The notes under the pieces: generated by a model
The model's database searches: none
What the model was told of the DNA's origin: nothing
Seen by the model: the letters and a program-made list of their open reading frames with translations, nothing else
Program-made: the position numbers and the translations under genes
In this document: piece after piece, positions 52,686 through 61,440 of the stretch
Numbering within the stretch: position 1 is the first letter of the stretch
Layout: each line of letters opens with the position of its first letter
DNA from: Candidatus Eiseniibacteriota bacterium
GTDB taxonomy: Bacteria > Eisenbacteria > RBG-16-71-46 > CAIMUX01 > WJJG01
Reading direction: 5' to 3'
Length of the DNA: 64,000 bases
Assembly (NCBI GenBank): GCA_023129715.1
Contig: JAGMBO010000057.1
Span: 26,489 to 90,488 of the forward strand

Positions 52686-54152
52686 TTGGTGAACGACGCC
52701 TGCGCACAGACACCCAAGGGGTCGGATGAGCATCCCTGGTCGCTGGGGGCGATCGCCCGGATGGTCAAGGCGACCGTTGCCGGCATTTCACCCGAGGATT
52801 GGCGTCTGGTTTCCTCGCTGATCGTCTCCGGCGTGGTCCTCGACAGCCGCCGGATCCATGGGGGTGAGATCTTCATCGCCCTGGGGGGCGAGCGGGTCGA
52901 CGGTCACGAGTTCATCGGGGAGGCCTTCGATCAGGGGGCCGCGGCGGTCGTGGCGCGACGCGCCTGGTGGAGCCGGCGCAAGGCGGCGCGGGCGAAGGGG
53001 GTCCACCTGTTGGTGGAAGATCCGCTGGCCGCCTTGCAGGCCTGGGCGGGCGCCCTGCGCGCGCGGATCGCCCCGCGCGTCCTGGCGATCACCGGGTCGA
53101 GCGGAAAGACGAGCACCAAGGAGATGGCGCTCGCGCTGCTGCGCGAGCAAGAAGGAGGCGTCGTCGGCACGTTGGGGAACCGCAACAACGAGATCGGTCT
53201 GCCCTGGAGTCTGCTGCAGCTGCGCTCCGCGGACCGTTGGGCGGTGCTCGAGCTGGGCGCCAACCGTCCGGGAGAGATCGCGCGCTTGGTGGCCGTTGCC
53301 CGGCCGGATGCCGCCCTGATCACTTGCATCGGCCGTGCCCATGTCGGGCCCTTCGGCAGCGTGGAGCAAATCCTCGCCGCCAAGCTGGAGCTGCTCGAGG
53401 CCCTTCCGCCCGAGGGCACGGTGATCATCCCCGATGACGATTCCCGCTTGGAGCGCGCCGTTGCCGAGCGCTGGTCGGGCAGGGTGCTGCGCTTCGGCTG
53501 GAGCCCGCAGGCCGACGTGCGCGCCGGCGAGGCGCACTACCAGCTCGATGGGACCGAACTGACCCTCGCCGATCCGGTGGGGCAGACGCGGATCAACCTG
53601 CTCGGTGAGGCGGGCGTGCGTGCCGCGCTCGCGGCGCTCGCGGGCGTGCGTGCCCTTGGTGTTGAGCACTTCGATCTGCAGTCGCTCGGGCGGGTGCCCG
53701 CGCTCGCCGGGCGCCTCGATCCGGTGCAGACCGCCGCCGGGGTGACCTGGATCCTGGACATGTACAACGCCTCGCCCGAGTCGGTCCTGCATGGCCTGCG
53801 CTTTCTCTCGGTGAGCGAGATCTCCGGGCGGCGCATCTTCGTCTTCGGCGGCATGCGCGAGCTCGGCGATGAGGCCGAGGCGATCCACCGCGAGGTCGGC
53901 CGGGCGGCGGGAGGCTGCGATGCGGGGCTGTTCCTGGGTGAGGAAGCGCGGATCACCGCGCCCGAGGCGCAGAAAGCGGGGGTGTCGCAGGTGCTCTGGT
54001 CCAACGATCCAAAGGATGTCGTGCGTTTTCTGCGCGACTATCTGAAGCGCGGTGATGTCGTCTACCTGAAGGGCGCGCGCGCGGCGGCGCTCGAACAGGT
54101 GGCTACGGCGCTCGGCGTGATCGGACCCGAGTACGGAGAGGAGGGACTCTAG
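52686..54152 (+). CDS. murF: UDP-MurNAc-tripeptide D-alanyl-D-alanine ligase
   Basis: A 488-residue Mur ligase that completes the pentapeptide precursor. Seen: N-terminal VVLDSRRIHGGEIFIAL; the P-loop ITGSSGKTSTKEM; the NRNNEIGLPW and ELGANRPGEI motifs of MurF; and a C-terminal domain with DMYNASPES and VFGGMRELG, normally D-Y-N-A-N-P-x-S and G-x-M-x-E-L-G. TTG 52686 or GTG 52689 are both possible; no clear Shine-Dalgarno separates them. It lies 3 nt after murE and 2 nt before mraY. Confidence 0.94.
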   Translation: MVNDACAQTPKGSDEHPWSLGAIARMVKATVAGISPEDWRLVSSLIVSGVVLDSRRIHGGEIFIALGGERVDGHEFIGEAFDQGAAAVVARRAWWSRRKAARAKGVHLLVEDPLAALQAWAGALRARIAPRVLAITGSSGKTSTKEMALALLREQEGGVVGTLGNRNNEIGLPWSLLQLRSADRWAVLELGANRPGEIARLVAVARPDAALITCIGRAHVGPFGSVEQILAAKLELLEALPPEGTVIIPDDDSRLERAVAERWSGRVLRFGWSPQADVRAGEAHYQLDGTELTLADPVGQTRINLLGEAGVRAALAALAGVRALGVEHFDLQSLGRVPALAGRLDPVQTAAGVTWILDMYNASPESVLHGLRFLSVSEISGRRIFVFGGMRELGDEAEAIHREVGRAAGGCDAGLFLGEEARITAPEAQKAGVSQVLWSNDPKDVVRFLRDYLKRGDVVYLKGARAAALEQVATALGVIGPEYGEEGL

Positions 54153-54154
54153 GC

Positions 54155-55240
54155 ATGCTCTACTACCTGCTCACGCCGCTCTCCGACTACTCGGTCGTCT
54201 TCAATGTTTTTCGCTACATCAGCTTCCGGTCGGTCTACGCGGCGGTCACCGCCCTGCTGCTCTGTTTCCTCCTTGGTCCCTGGATGATCCGCCGGCTGCG
54301 CGCCTGGCGCATCGGGCAGCTCGTGCGCAGTGATGGCCCGCGGTCCCACCAGGTCAAGGAGGGCACGCCGACGATGGGGGGGCTGCTCATCTTGGCGGCG
54401 ATTGCGATCCCGACGCTGCTCTGGGCGGATGTGGCCAATCGGCAGATCCAGCTCATTCTCGGAACGACGATCGTGCTCGGCGGCCTCGGGTTCCTCGACG
54501 ACTACCTGCACATCGTCCGCGGCCGGCGCAACGGCCTGCCGGGCCGTTACAAGCTGATCGTGCAGTTCACCCTGGGTCTGGTGGTGGGAGCGATCGTCAT
54601 CGGCTCTTCGCTCTATGGCGATCTGACGATGCGCACCGCGGTGCCCTTTCTCAAGGACACGTTTCTCAATCTCGGACTGCTCTACGTTCCCTTCGTCGCG
54701 CTCGTCGTCACCGGAGCGAGCAATGCGGTCAACCTTTCTGATGGACTCGACGGCTTGGCGATCGGGATGGTGTTGCCGGCGGCGGCGGCCTTCGGTGCGT
54801 TGGCCTATGTCTCGGGGCATGCCGGTTTCTCCGAGTACTTGAACATTCCCCTGCTCGCCGGCTGTGGGGAGTTGACCGTCTACTGCTCCGCCTTCCTCGG
54901 CGCGGGGCTCGGGTTTCTCTGGTTTAACGCCCACCCGGCCGAGGTCTTCATGGGTGATACGGGTAGTCTCGCCCTCGGGGGCGCGCTCGGCATGGTCGCG
55001 GTCCTGATCAAGCGCGAGCTGCTCTTGCTGATCGTGGGGGGGCTCTTCGTCGCCGAGGTGCTCTCGGTGATTCTTCAGGTGCTCTCCTATCGCCTGCGGG
55101 GCCGGCGCATCTTCCGCATGGCGCCCCTGCACCATCACTTCGAGTTGGGCAACTGGCCGGAATCGAAGATCGTGATCCGTTTCTGGATCGTCTCGATTCT
55201 CCTGGCGCTGGTGACGTTGTCGACGATCAAGCTCCAATAG
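54155..55240 (+). CDS. mraY: phospho-MurNAc-pentapeptide transferase
   Basis: A 361-residue polytopic membrane enzyme transferring phospho-MurNAc-pentapeptide to undecaprenyl phosphate (lipid I). About ten hydrophobic segments. Seen: the cytoplasmic KEGTPTMGG motif, the metal-site FLDDYLH, NAVNLSDGLDGLA, FMGDTGSLALGG, and the HHHFE end motif. All expected acidic and His residues are present. ATG 54155 lies 2 nt after murF. A G11 run follows the stop. Confidence 0.96.
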   Translation: MLYYLLTPLSDYSVVFNVFRYISFRSVYAAVTALLLCFLLGPWMIRRLRAWRIGQLVRSDGPRSHQVKEGTPTMGGLLILAAIAIPTLLWADVANRQIQLILGTTIVLGGLGFLDDYLHIVRGRRNGLPGRYKLIVQFTLGLVVGAIVIGSSLYGDLTMRTAVPFLKDTFLNLGLLYVPFVALVVTGASNAVNLSDGLDGLAIGMVLPAAAAFGALAYVSGHAGFSEYLNIPLLAGCGELTVYCSAFLGAGLGFLWFNAHPAEVFMGDTGSLALGGALGMVAVLIKRELLLLIVGGLFVAEVLSVILQVLSYRLRGRRIFRMAPLHHHFELGNWPESKIVIRFWIVSILLALVTLSTIKLQ

Positions 55241-55261
55241 CCGGGGGGGGGGGAGCAGCAC

Positions 55262-56680
55262 GTGGCTGCAGCGCAACTGCCGATCGAACTGGCTGGACGG
55301 CGCATCGGGGTCGTTGGCCTGGGGCGTTCCGGATGGGCGGCGGTCGAGTGGCTGCTCGCCCGGGGCGCCCGCGTGCGGGCGTTCGAAGACGCTCCGCCTC
55401 ACGATCTGGCGGCGCGCTGGGCGGCGCGGGGAGACGCGCGGGCGGAGCTGGTGATCGGGGGGCGGCCCGCGGAGGCTGCGGGGGCGCTCGGCGATTGCGC
55501 CCTGCTCGTCCGCAGCCCCGGGGTTCCGGCCGATCATCCCCTGGTCGTTGCGGCCCGCGGGGGGGGAGTGCCGGTCGTCTCGGAGATCGAGCTCGCCGCC
55601 GCCGGAGTGACCACTGCGGTGCTCGCGGTCACCGGCACCAACGGCAAGTCGACGACGACCGCCTGGGCGGCGCACCTGCTCGAGCACGCCGGCATTGCGG
55701 CGGTGGCCTGCGGCAATATCGGCCACCCCTTCTCGACGGCCGCGCGCGAGACGCCGGCGGCGACCTTTGTCGTCGAGGTCTCGAGCTTCCAGCTCGAGGA
55801 CTGCCCGACCTTCCATCCCCGCGCGGCGACGATTCTCAACATCAGTCCTGATCACCTCGACCGCCATGGCACCTACACCGCCTACGCCGAGGCCAAGTGG
55901 GCGTTGACCCGCAACCAGGACCGGGATGATCTGTTGGCGCTCGGCCCCGGTCTGCTCGCCGCGGCGGCCGGGCGCAGCCGCGCCCGCACGCTGCTCTGCG
56001 ATCCGGTCGACCGCGGGGCTTCCACCGCGCTCTTCGTGCACGCGGGTGGTCTCTGGTGGCGCGACCGGGAGGACGAGCGCTGCCTGCTGCCGGTCGGCGA
56101 GCTGGCGCTGCCCGGCCAGCACAACCAGGTCAACGCGATGGCCGCCTTCGCGCTGGCTGCTTCGGTGACGGAGAAGCCCGCGCGCCTGCTGCCGGGGCTG
56201 CGCGATTTTCCCGGTCTGCCCCACCGGCTCGAGCCGGCCGGAGAAGTCGGCGGGGTCGTCTTCGTCAACGACTCGAAGGCGACCAATGTCGACTCGTTGC
56301 GTGTGGCGCTGCAGAGCTTCGCCGATCCGGTCGTTCTGATCGCCGGCGGGCGCGACAAGCAGGGCACCTTCGAGTCGATCGCCGCGCTGGTGGGCGAGCG
56401 CGTCCGCCACCTGGTCGCGATCGGCGAGGCGGCGGCGCGCATCCGGGCGGCCTACCCGGAGGTGCCGGCGGAAACGGCGCCGAGCCTGGAAGCCGCGGTG
56501 CAGCGGGCGTTGGCTAGCACAGGGGGGAGCGGGGTCGTGCTGCTCTCGCCGGGGTGTGCAAGTTTCGACATGTTCCGCGACTATCGGGATCGAGGTGAGC
56601 AGTTCAAGGCACTGGTCCGCGCCCTGCAGGGCGCGGATGCCCCGGCGCCGGCCGGGGGAGAGTCACCGCGGAGGAGATGA
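55262..56680 (+). CDS. murD: UDP-MurNAc-L-alanine D-glutamate ligase
   Basis: A 472-residue Mur ligase adding D-glutamate. Seen: N-terminal Rossmann-like GVVGLGRSGWAAVEWL, SPGVPADHPLV, P-loop VTGTNGKSTTTAW, EVSSFQLE, NISPDHLDRHGT, NDSKATNVDS (a MurD hallmark), and AGGRDKQG. The length is slightly above typical. GTG 55262 has a GGGGAG sequence, part of an 11-G run at 55243-55253, as its ribosome-binding region. It overlaps ftsW by ATGA. Confidence 0.94.
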   Translation: MAAAQLPIELAGRRIGVVGLGRSGWAAVEWLLARGARVRAFEDAPPHDLAARWAARGDARAELVIGGRPAEAAGALGDCALLVRSPGVPADHPLVVAARGGGVPVVSEIELAAAGVTTAVLAVTGTNGKSTTTAWAAHLLEHAGIAAVACGNIGHPFSTAARETPAATFVVEVSSFQLEDCPTFHPRAATILNISPDHLDRHGTYTAYAEAKWALTRNQDRDDLLALGPGLLAAAAGRSRARTLLCDPVDRGASTALFVHAGGLWWRDREDERCLLPVGELALPGQHNQVNAMAAFALAASVTEKPARLLPGLRDFPGLPHRLEPAGEVGGVVFVNDSKATNVDSLRVALQSFADPVVLIAGGRDKQGTFESIAALVGERVRHLVAIGEAAARIRAAYPEVPAETAPSLEAAVQRALASTGGSGVVLLSPGCASFDMFRDYRDRGEQFKALVRALQGADAPAPAGGESPRRR

Positions 56681-57906
56681 GGATGGGGCTTTGGCGGCGA
56701 AGCGGGGCGCGCGCGGGCTGGATCGCGGCGGCTCCGGGGCGTCCCGACCGGATCCTGCTCGGCGCGGTCCTGGTGCTGCTCGCCTGGGGCCTGCTGATGG
56801 TCTACTCGAGCAGCAGCGCCTTAGGTATCGTCTCCCACCGGGGCAACGACCTTTTCTACTTGCAGAGCCAACTCGCTCGGGCCGCCCTGGGCTTGGTGAT
56901 CTTGCTCGGTCTCGCCTGCCTCGATATCCGCTACCTCTCGCAGCGCGTCGCCTGGACGGTCTGGGCGGTGGCGTTGATCGTCATCGGCGTGCTGGTGATT
57001 CCATCGGGCCCGGGGGTCGAGGTGCATGGCGCCACGCGCTGGCTACCGATCGGCAGCAGCCTGGTGCAACCCGCCGAGTTTGCCCGCGTAGCGCTGATGA
57101 TCTGCCTGGCGGGCCTGCTCTCGGGTTCGCGCGAGCGGCTCGGCACCTGGCGCGGGATGCTGCCGCCGGTCGGCGTGGTGCTGCTCACCGCCGGCTTGAT
57201 TGCCATCCAGCCCCACCTGAGCCTTGCCTTGCTGACCGCGGCGAGCGGCCTGCTGTTGGTCTTCCTCGCCGGGGGATCGCTCTGGCGTCTCGGGGTGATC
57301 AGCGGTGGGGGCCTCGCCCTGACCAGCCTCGTCATGCGGGGCTACCACCAGGGGCGATTGGCCAGCTTCATGGAGATGGTGCAGGAGTTTCTCGGCCGCG
57401 GCGGGAGCGATCCGGCCTACCAGGTCAAGCAGTCGATCATCGGCGTGGGGTCGGGTGGGTTGGCCGGCCTGGGCCTCGGCAAGGGGATGCAGAAGAACTT
57501 CTTTCTGCCCGACGCCCACACCGACTTCATCCTGAGCATCATCACCGAGGAGCTGGGTCTGCTCGGATTGGTGGGGCTGCTTCTGTTGACCGGTATCATC
57601 GTTGCCCGGATCTTCTTGATTGGTCGCAGAGCGACCTCTTCGTTTGCCGGGCTGCTTGCCTATGGGATCGGGATCCAGGTGATCCTGGCGAGTCTGCTGC
57701 ACGCGGCCGTCTGTCTCGGCTGGGCTCCGACGACCGGTGTGCCCTATCCGCTGGTTTCCTTTGGCGGCAGTGCTCTGGTGGCCAACCTGACCGGGCTGGG
57801 CCTGGTCCTGGCGGTCTCGCGGCGGGGTACCCCCTTTGGGCGGGAGGGCGCCTATGGAGGGCCGCTCCTGATGAACGAACCACAGTTTGGGAGGACATCA
57901 CGGTGA
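56677..57906 (+). CDS. ftsW: FtsW, SEDS-family lipid II polymerase
   Basis: A 409-residue polytopic membrane glycosyltransferase of the SEDS family, paired with a class B PBP at the septum. Seen: VYSSSSALG after the first helix, GATRWLPIGSSLVQPAEFARVALMI, the large loop with GLGLGKGMQKNFFLPDAHTDFILSIITEELG, and GVPYPLVSFGGSALVANL. All are signature segments of FtsW/RodA; location within dcw favours FtsW. ATG 56677 overlaps the murD stop, and its own stop overlaps murG by GTGA. Confidence 0.94.
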   Translation: MRMGLWRRSGARAGWIAAAPGRPDRILLGAVLVLLAWGLLMVYSSSSALGIVSHRGNDLFYLQSQLARAALGLVILLGLACLDIRYLSQRVAWTVWAVALIVIGVLVIPSGPGVEVHGATRWLPIGSSLVQPAEFARVALMICLAGLLSGSRERLGTWRGMLPPVGVVLLTAGLIAIQPHLSLALLTAASGLLLVFLAGGSLWRLGVISGGGLALTSLVMRGYHQGRLASFMEMVQEFLGRGGSDPAYQVKQSIIGVGSGGLAGLGLGKGMQKNFFLPDAHTDFILSIITEELGLLGLVGLLLLTGIIVARIFLIGRRATSSFAGLLAYGIGIQVILASLLHAAVCLGWAPTTGVPYPLVSFGGSALVANLTGLGLVLAVSRRGTPFGREGAYGGPLLMNEPQFGRTSR

Positions 57907-59147
57907 GAGTTTTGATCACCGGCGGGGGCACGGGAGGCCACGTTTTTCCAGGACTGGCGGTCGCCGAGGCTCTGCGGCGCAGCATGCCCGAGGTCGAGAT
58001 TCTCTTCGTCGGCGGTCGGCGGGGCATCGAGACCAAGGTGGTGCCCGAGGCCGGTCTACCCTTCCGGGCGATCCCGGCGCGCGGCCTGCTGGGGCGCAAG
58101 TTGTTGGCGATGCCCGCCGTGATCGGGACCACGCTGCACGGCTTGGTGATGTCGTTGGGCATTCTGCGCAGGTTCCGGCCCGACGTCGTCTTTGCCACCG
58201 GTGGCTATGTCTCCGGGCCGGTGGCGATTGCCGGCGGCCTGCTCGGGAAGCCGCTGATCCTGCACGAGCAGAACAGCGTTCCCGGGCTGACCAACCGGTT
58301 CCTGGCGCGGATCGCCCAGGAGGTGCATCTCAACGACCCGGCGGCGCGGCGCCACTTCGCCCGGCGCAGCCACCTGAAGCTGAGTGGCAATCCGATTCGC
58401 CCGGATGTGCTGCGCGGCAATCGCCCGCGTGCGCTGCGGCACTACGATCTGCGGCGCGACGCCACCACGATCCTGGTACTCGGAGGCAGTCAGGGCGCCC
58501 GCTCGATCAACCGCGCCGCCGTCGGTGCGGTGCGCCGGCTGGCGAGCCAGCGCAGCGATCTGCAGTGGATTCTGCAGACCGGGCGCCGCGACTTCCGCTG
58601 GGTCTCACGCCGGCTGCGCGACATGGCCCCGCGCGTGCGGGTGTGCTCGTTCATCAGCGAGATGGGAGATGCCTATGCGGTCGCCGATCTGGTCGTCTGT
58701 CGCGCCGGCGCCATGACGCTGGCCGAGGTGGCGGTGTGCGGCAAGGCGGCGATCCTCGTGCCCTATCCCTACGCGGCCCGCGACCATCAGACCGGCAACG
58801 CCAAGAGCTTCGTCGAGGTTGGTTCGGCGGTGATGATTCCCGACCGCAGGTTGCACGGAAAACGACTCGCTTCCGAGATCGCAAAGGTGATTGACACGCC
58901 TCGAAAACTGCGCGAAATGTCCAGTAATGCGTTGCTCAAGGCGCGTCCCCGTGCGGCCGAGAAAATCGCCGCCGCGCTGGCGCGGTTCGGTCCGGGCAAT
59001 GGAGTCGAGGAGGATGTCGGCGAGCGCGACCGTGAGCGCGACCGTGAGCAGCGGGCTGGCGCGGGCCGGCGAGAAGGCCGCCGAGAGGGTCCGCGAGAGG
59101 GCCGGCGAGAGGGTCCGCGAGAGGGTCCGCGAAGGGGACGGCGATGA
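57903..59147 (+). CDS. murG: UDP-GlcNAc transferase MurG with Arg/Glu repeat tail
   Basis: A 414-residue GT28 enzyme that converts lipid I to lipid II. Seen: VLITGGGTGGHVFPGLAVAEAL at the start, FATGGYVSGPVAIAG, LHEQNSVPGLTNR, VLGGSQGARSINRA, and the donor site CRAGAMTLAEVAVCGKAAILVPYPYAARDHQTGNA. The catalytic core ends near residue 360, the usual family length. The final 50 or so residues are a low-complexity Arg/Glu/Gly tail encoded by 12-bp repeats (59071-59142). GTG 57903 is chosen from the family N-terminus and the overlap with ftsW; the open frame extends far upstream but only as a shadow of ftsW. Confidence 0.93.
   Translation: MRVLITGGGTGGHVFPGLAVAEALRRSMPEVEILFVGGRRGIETKVVPEAGLPFRAIPARGLLGRKLLAMPAVIGTTLHGLVMSLGILRRFRPDVVFATGGYVSGPVAIAGGLLGKPLILHEQNSVPGLTNRFLARIAQEVHLNDPAARRHFARRSHLKLSGNPIRPDVLRGNRPRALRHYDLRRDATTILVLGGSQGARSINRAAVGAVRRLASQRSDLQWILQTGRRDFRWVSRRLRDMAPRVRVCSFISEMGDAYAVADLVVCRAGAMTLAEVAVCGKAAILVPYPYAARDHQTGNAKSFVEVGSAVMIPDRRLHGKRLASEIAKVIDTPRKLREMSSNALLKARPRAAEKIAAALARFGPGNGVEEDVGERDRERDREQRAGAGRREGRREGPREGRREGPREGPRRGRR
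59071..59142 (+). repeat. six 12-bp tandem repeats at the murG 3' end
   Basis: Units start at 59071, 59083, 59095, 59107, 59119 and 59131. The three at 59083, 59107 and 59119 are identical GAGAGGGTCCGC and the others differ by a few bases. They encode REGP/REGR units of MurG and end 1 nt before the murC ATG. Shorter CGCGACCGTGAG repeats lie just upstream. Confidence 0.9.
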
Positions 59148-60598
59148 TCCAGGGGGTGATCCAGAGGACGCACTTTGTCGGCATCGGCGGCACCGGTATG
59201 TGCGGCTTGGCCGAGATTCTGCTAACCCTGGATTATGCGGTGAGCGGATCGGACCTGGTGACGGGCACCGAGGCGGTCGAGCGGCTCGAGCGCATGGGGG
59301 CGCGCATCCATGCCGGTCACGCCGCCGAATATGTGCGCGGCAGTGATCTGGTGGTTGTCTCCTCGGCGGTGGGGGAAGAGAACCCCGAGGTGTGCGAGGC
59401 GCGCCGTCTCGGCCTTCCGGTCCTGCTGCGTGGCGAGATGCTCGCCGAGATCATGCGGTTGAAGTATGGCATCGCCGTCGCGGGCGCCCATGGTAAGACG
59501 ACGACAACCTCGCTGATCGGCCATGTGCTCTGCGAGGCGGGTCTCGATCCGACCGTCATCGTCGGGGGCCGTTTGCGGGCCCTCGGATCGAACGCGCGGA
59601 TGGGGGCGGGTGACATTTTCGTCGCCGAGGCCGACGAGAGCGACGGTTCCTTCTTGCAGATCCTACCGACCGTCGCGGTGATCACCAACATCGACCGCGA
59701 GCACCTCGATCACTACGGCAGCCTTGAGAAGATTCGGGCGGCCTTCTTGCGTTTCGCGCGCGGAGTGCCCTTCTACGGCGTGGTCGTGGCCTGCGGGGAA
59801 GATCCCCATCTGCGGGAGCTGCTGCCGGAGATCAACAAGCCGGTGGTGACCTACGGTCGGACCGACGATTGCCGGGTGCAACTGACCTCGCTGGTTCCCA
59901 CGCCCCGCGGTTCGCGCTTCGGCGTCGCCGCCGACGGTCGCGACCTCGGCGAGTTCGCCGTGCCCTTGCCCGGGATTCACAATGCGCTCAATGCGCTTGC
60001 CTGCGTTGCCGTGGCGCTCTTTCTCGGAGTTCCGGCGGCGAGGATTCGCGAGACCCTGGGGACCTTTGCGGGCGTCGCTCGGCGCTTCGAGCTGCGCGGT
60101 GAGTCCCACGGCGTGACCGTCATTGACGACTATGGACACCATCCCACGGAGATCGCGGCGGTCTTGCGCTCCGCGCGCGAGGTTTTTCCCGGCCGCCGCT
60201 TGGTCGTGCTCTTCCAGCCGCACCGCTACAGCCGCACCGCGGCGCTGGCGGCGGAGTTCGCCCAGGCCTTCCGCGACGCCGACCTCGTCTTGCTCAGCGA
60301 GATCTACGCGGCGGGGGAGACCCCGCTGCCGGGGGTGACCAGCGCAGGTCTCTGCGATCCGATCCGCCGCGCGAGCCGGGTGGAGCTCGAGTACGTCGCC
60401 GACGAAGATCGGGCGATCGAGCGCTGCGCATCCATTCTCGGGGCGGGCGATGTCCTCATCACCCTCGGGGCGGGAACGGTCTCCCAATGGGGGGACCGCA
60501 TTCTCGCGCGTCTGGGAAGTCCCGGGTGTGCCGCGAGCGCCGTGGTCGAGGAGCAGTGCGGGGCACGTCCCGGCGAGCCCGAAGGGGGGGGGCGATGA
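59144..60598 (+). CDS. murC: UDP-MurNAc L-alanine ligase
   Basis: A 484-residue Mur ligase attaching the first L-Ala. Seen: HFVGIGGTGMCGLAEIL (MurC N-terminal GIGGxGM), SGSDLVTGTEAVERL, VSSAV, P-loop VAGAHGKTTTTSLIGHVL, EADESDGSFL, NIDREHLDHYG, and DDYGHHPTEI. All are diagnostic of MurC. The last codons read through a G9 run (60584-60592). ATG 59144 overlaps the murG stop and its own stop overlaps ftsQ (ATGA). Confidence 0.95.
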   Translation: MIQGVIQRTHFVGIGGTGMCGLAEILLTLDYAVSGSDLVTGTEAVERLERMGARIHAGHAAEYVRGSDLVVVSSAVGEENPEVCEARRLGLPVLLRGEMLAEIMRLKYGIAVAGAHGKTTTTSLIGHVLCEAGLDPTVIVGGRLRALGSNARMGAGDIFVAEADESDGSFLQILPTVAVITNIDREHLDHYGSLEKIRAAFLRFARGVPFYGVVVACGEDPHLRELLPEINKPVVTYGRTDDCRVQLTSLVPTPRGSRFGVAADGRDLGEFAVPLPGIHNALNALACVAVALFLGVPAARIRETLGTFAGVARRFELRGESHGVTVIDDYGHHPTEIAAVLRSAREVFPGRRLVVLFQPHRYSRTAALAAEFAQAFRDADLVLLSEIYAAGETPLPGVTSAGLCDPIRRASRVELEYVADEDRAIERCASILGAGDVLITLGAGTVSQWGDRILARLGSPGCAASAVVEEQCGARPGEPEGGGR

Positions 60599-61422
60599 TC
60601 GAGCACCGGCGGATTCCGGCCGATGCCGCCTATGCCGGCAGGCGCCGGGGAGGGACCCGGCGGTGGCTGATCGCTGCGGGCCTGCTCGCCGTCGCCGGCG
60701 CGGCGCTGGCCACCGCGGGGCGGCCGTTGCTCGATGAGGTCACCCGGATCCGGGCGGTCGAGGTCGAGATCGTGGGACCGGGCAGCTTCTCGCCCGAGGA
60801 GATCGTCGAGATCTTGGCGGTTCCGCCGGGGATCGCCTGGTCCCGCCTCGATCACGAGGCGCTGCGTGAGCGCTTGCTCTCGTGGCCGCGCATCGCGCAG
60901 GTCGCGATCGACTACACCTGGTTGCGGCGGCTGCGCGTCGTGGTGACCGAGCGCCAACCGGTGGCGATGGTCGTCGGTGCGGGTGGCACGCGCTGTGAGG
61001 TGGCCCCCGATGGGATGCTCTTGGCGCCGGTGGTGGCGGCCGCCGCCGATTTGCCGCTGGTGACCTGGGAGGCGGCCGAGCCCGCGCCCCGTCTGGCGCC
61101 CGGGGAGATTCTCGATCTGCCGGGCGCGCCCGACCTGACGGCCTTGCTGGTGCGCCTGCGCGAGGGCTATCCGCTGCTCTGGCGCGGGGTCTCGGAGGCG
61201 CATCTGCTCGCTGATGGGACCTATGAACTCTTCTGGAGCCATGGCCCAACGGTGATCTGGGGGCGGGGCCCGCTCTCGGCCACGCGTCTTACGGCCTGGG
61301 CGACGGTCATGGCCGATCTACGCGAGCGGGGCGAGCAGGATGCCGTCGTCGACCTGCGCTTCCGTGAGCAGATCGTGGTGCGATTGCCCTCCTCGGGCGT
61401 GGGCGCACCCGGTCTGGGTTGA
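60595..61422 (+). CDS. ftsQ: FtsQ/DivIB cell division protein
   Basis: A 275-residue bitopic protein: a basic cytoplasmic head (RRRGGTRR), one membrane helix (WLIAAGLLAVAGAALATAG), a POTRA domain (IRAVEVEIVGPGSFSPEEIVEILAVPPG, then WPRIAQVAIDYTWLRRLRVVVTERQPVAMV), and a C-terminal beta region (CEVAPDGMLLAP). This matches FtsQ, which bridges early and late divisome parts. ATG 60595 is set by the ATGA overlap with murC. No murB or ddl gene lies between murC and ftsQ, unlike many dcw clusters. Confidence 0.9.
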   Translation: MIEHRRIPADAAYAGRRRGGTRRWLIAAGLLAVAGAALATAGRPLLDEVTRIRAVEVEIVGPGSFSPEEIVEILAVPPGIAWSRLDHEALRERLLSWPRIAQVAIDYTWLRRLRVVVTERQPVAMVVGAGGTRCEVAPDGMLLAPVVAAAADLPLVTWEAAEPAPRLAPGEILDLPGAPDLTALLVRLREGYPLLWRGVSEAHLLADGTYELFWSHGPTVIWGRGPLSATRLTAWATVMADLRERGEQDAVVDLRFREQIVVRLPSSGVGAPGLG

Positions 61423-61440
61423 GAAAGGAGCCGAGCCGCG

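Noticed and set aside
56556..57902. Long N-terminal extension in the murG frame
   Set aside because: It is the out-of-frame shadow of ftsW and murD; the MurG family N-terminus is at GTG 57903.
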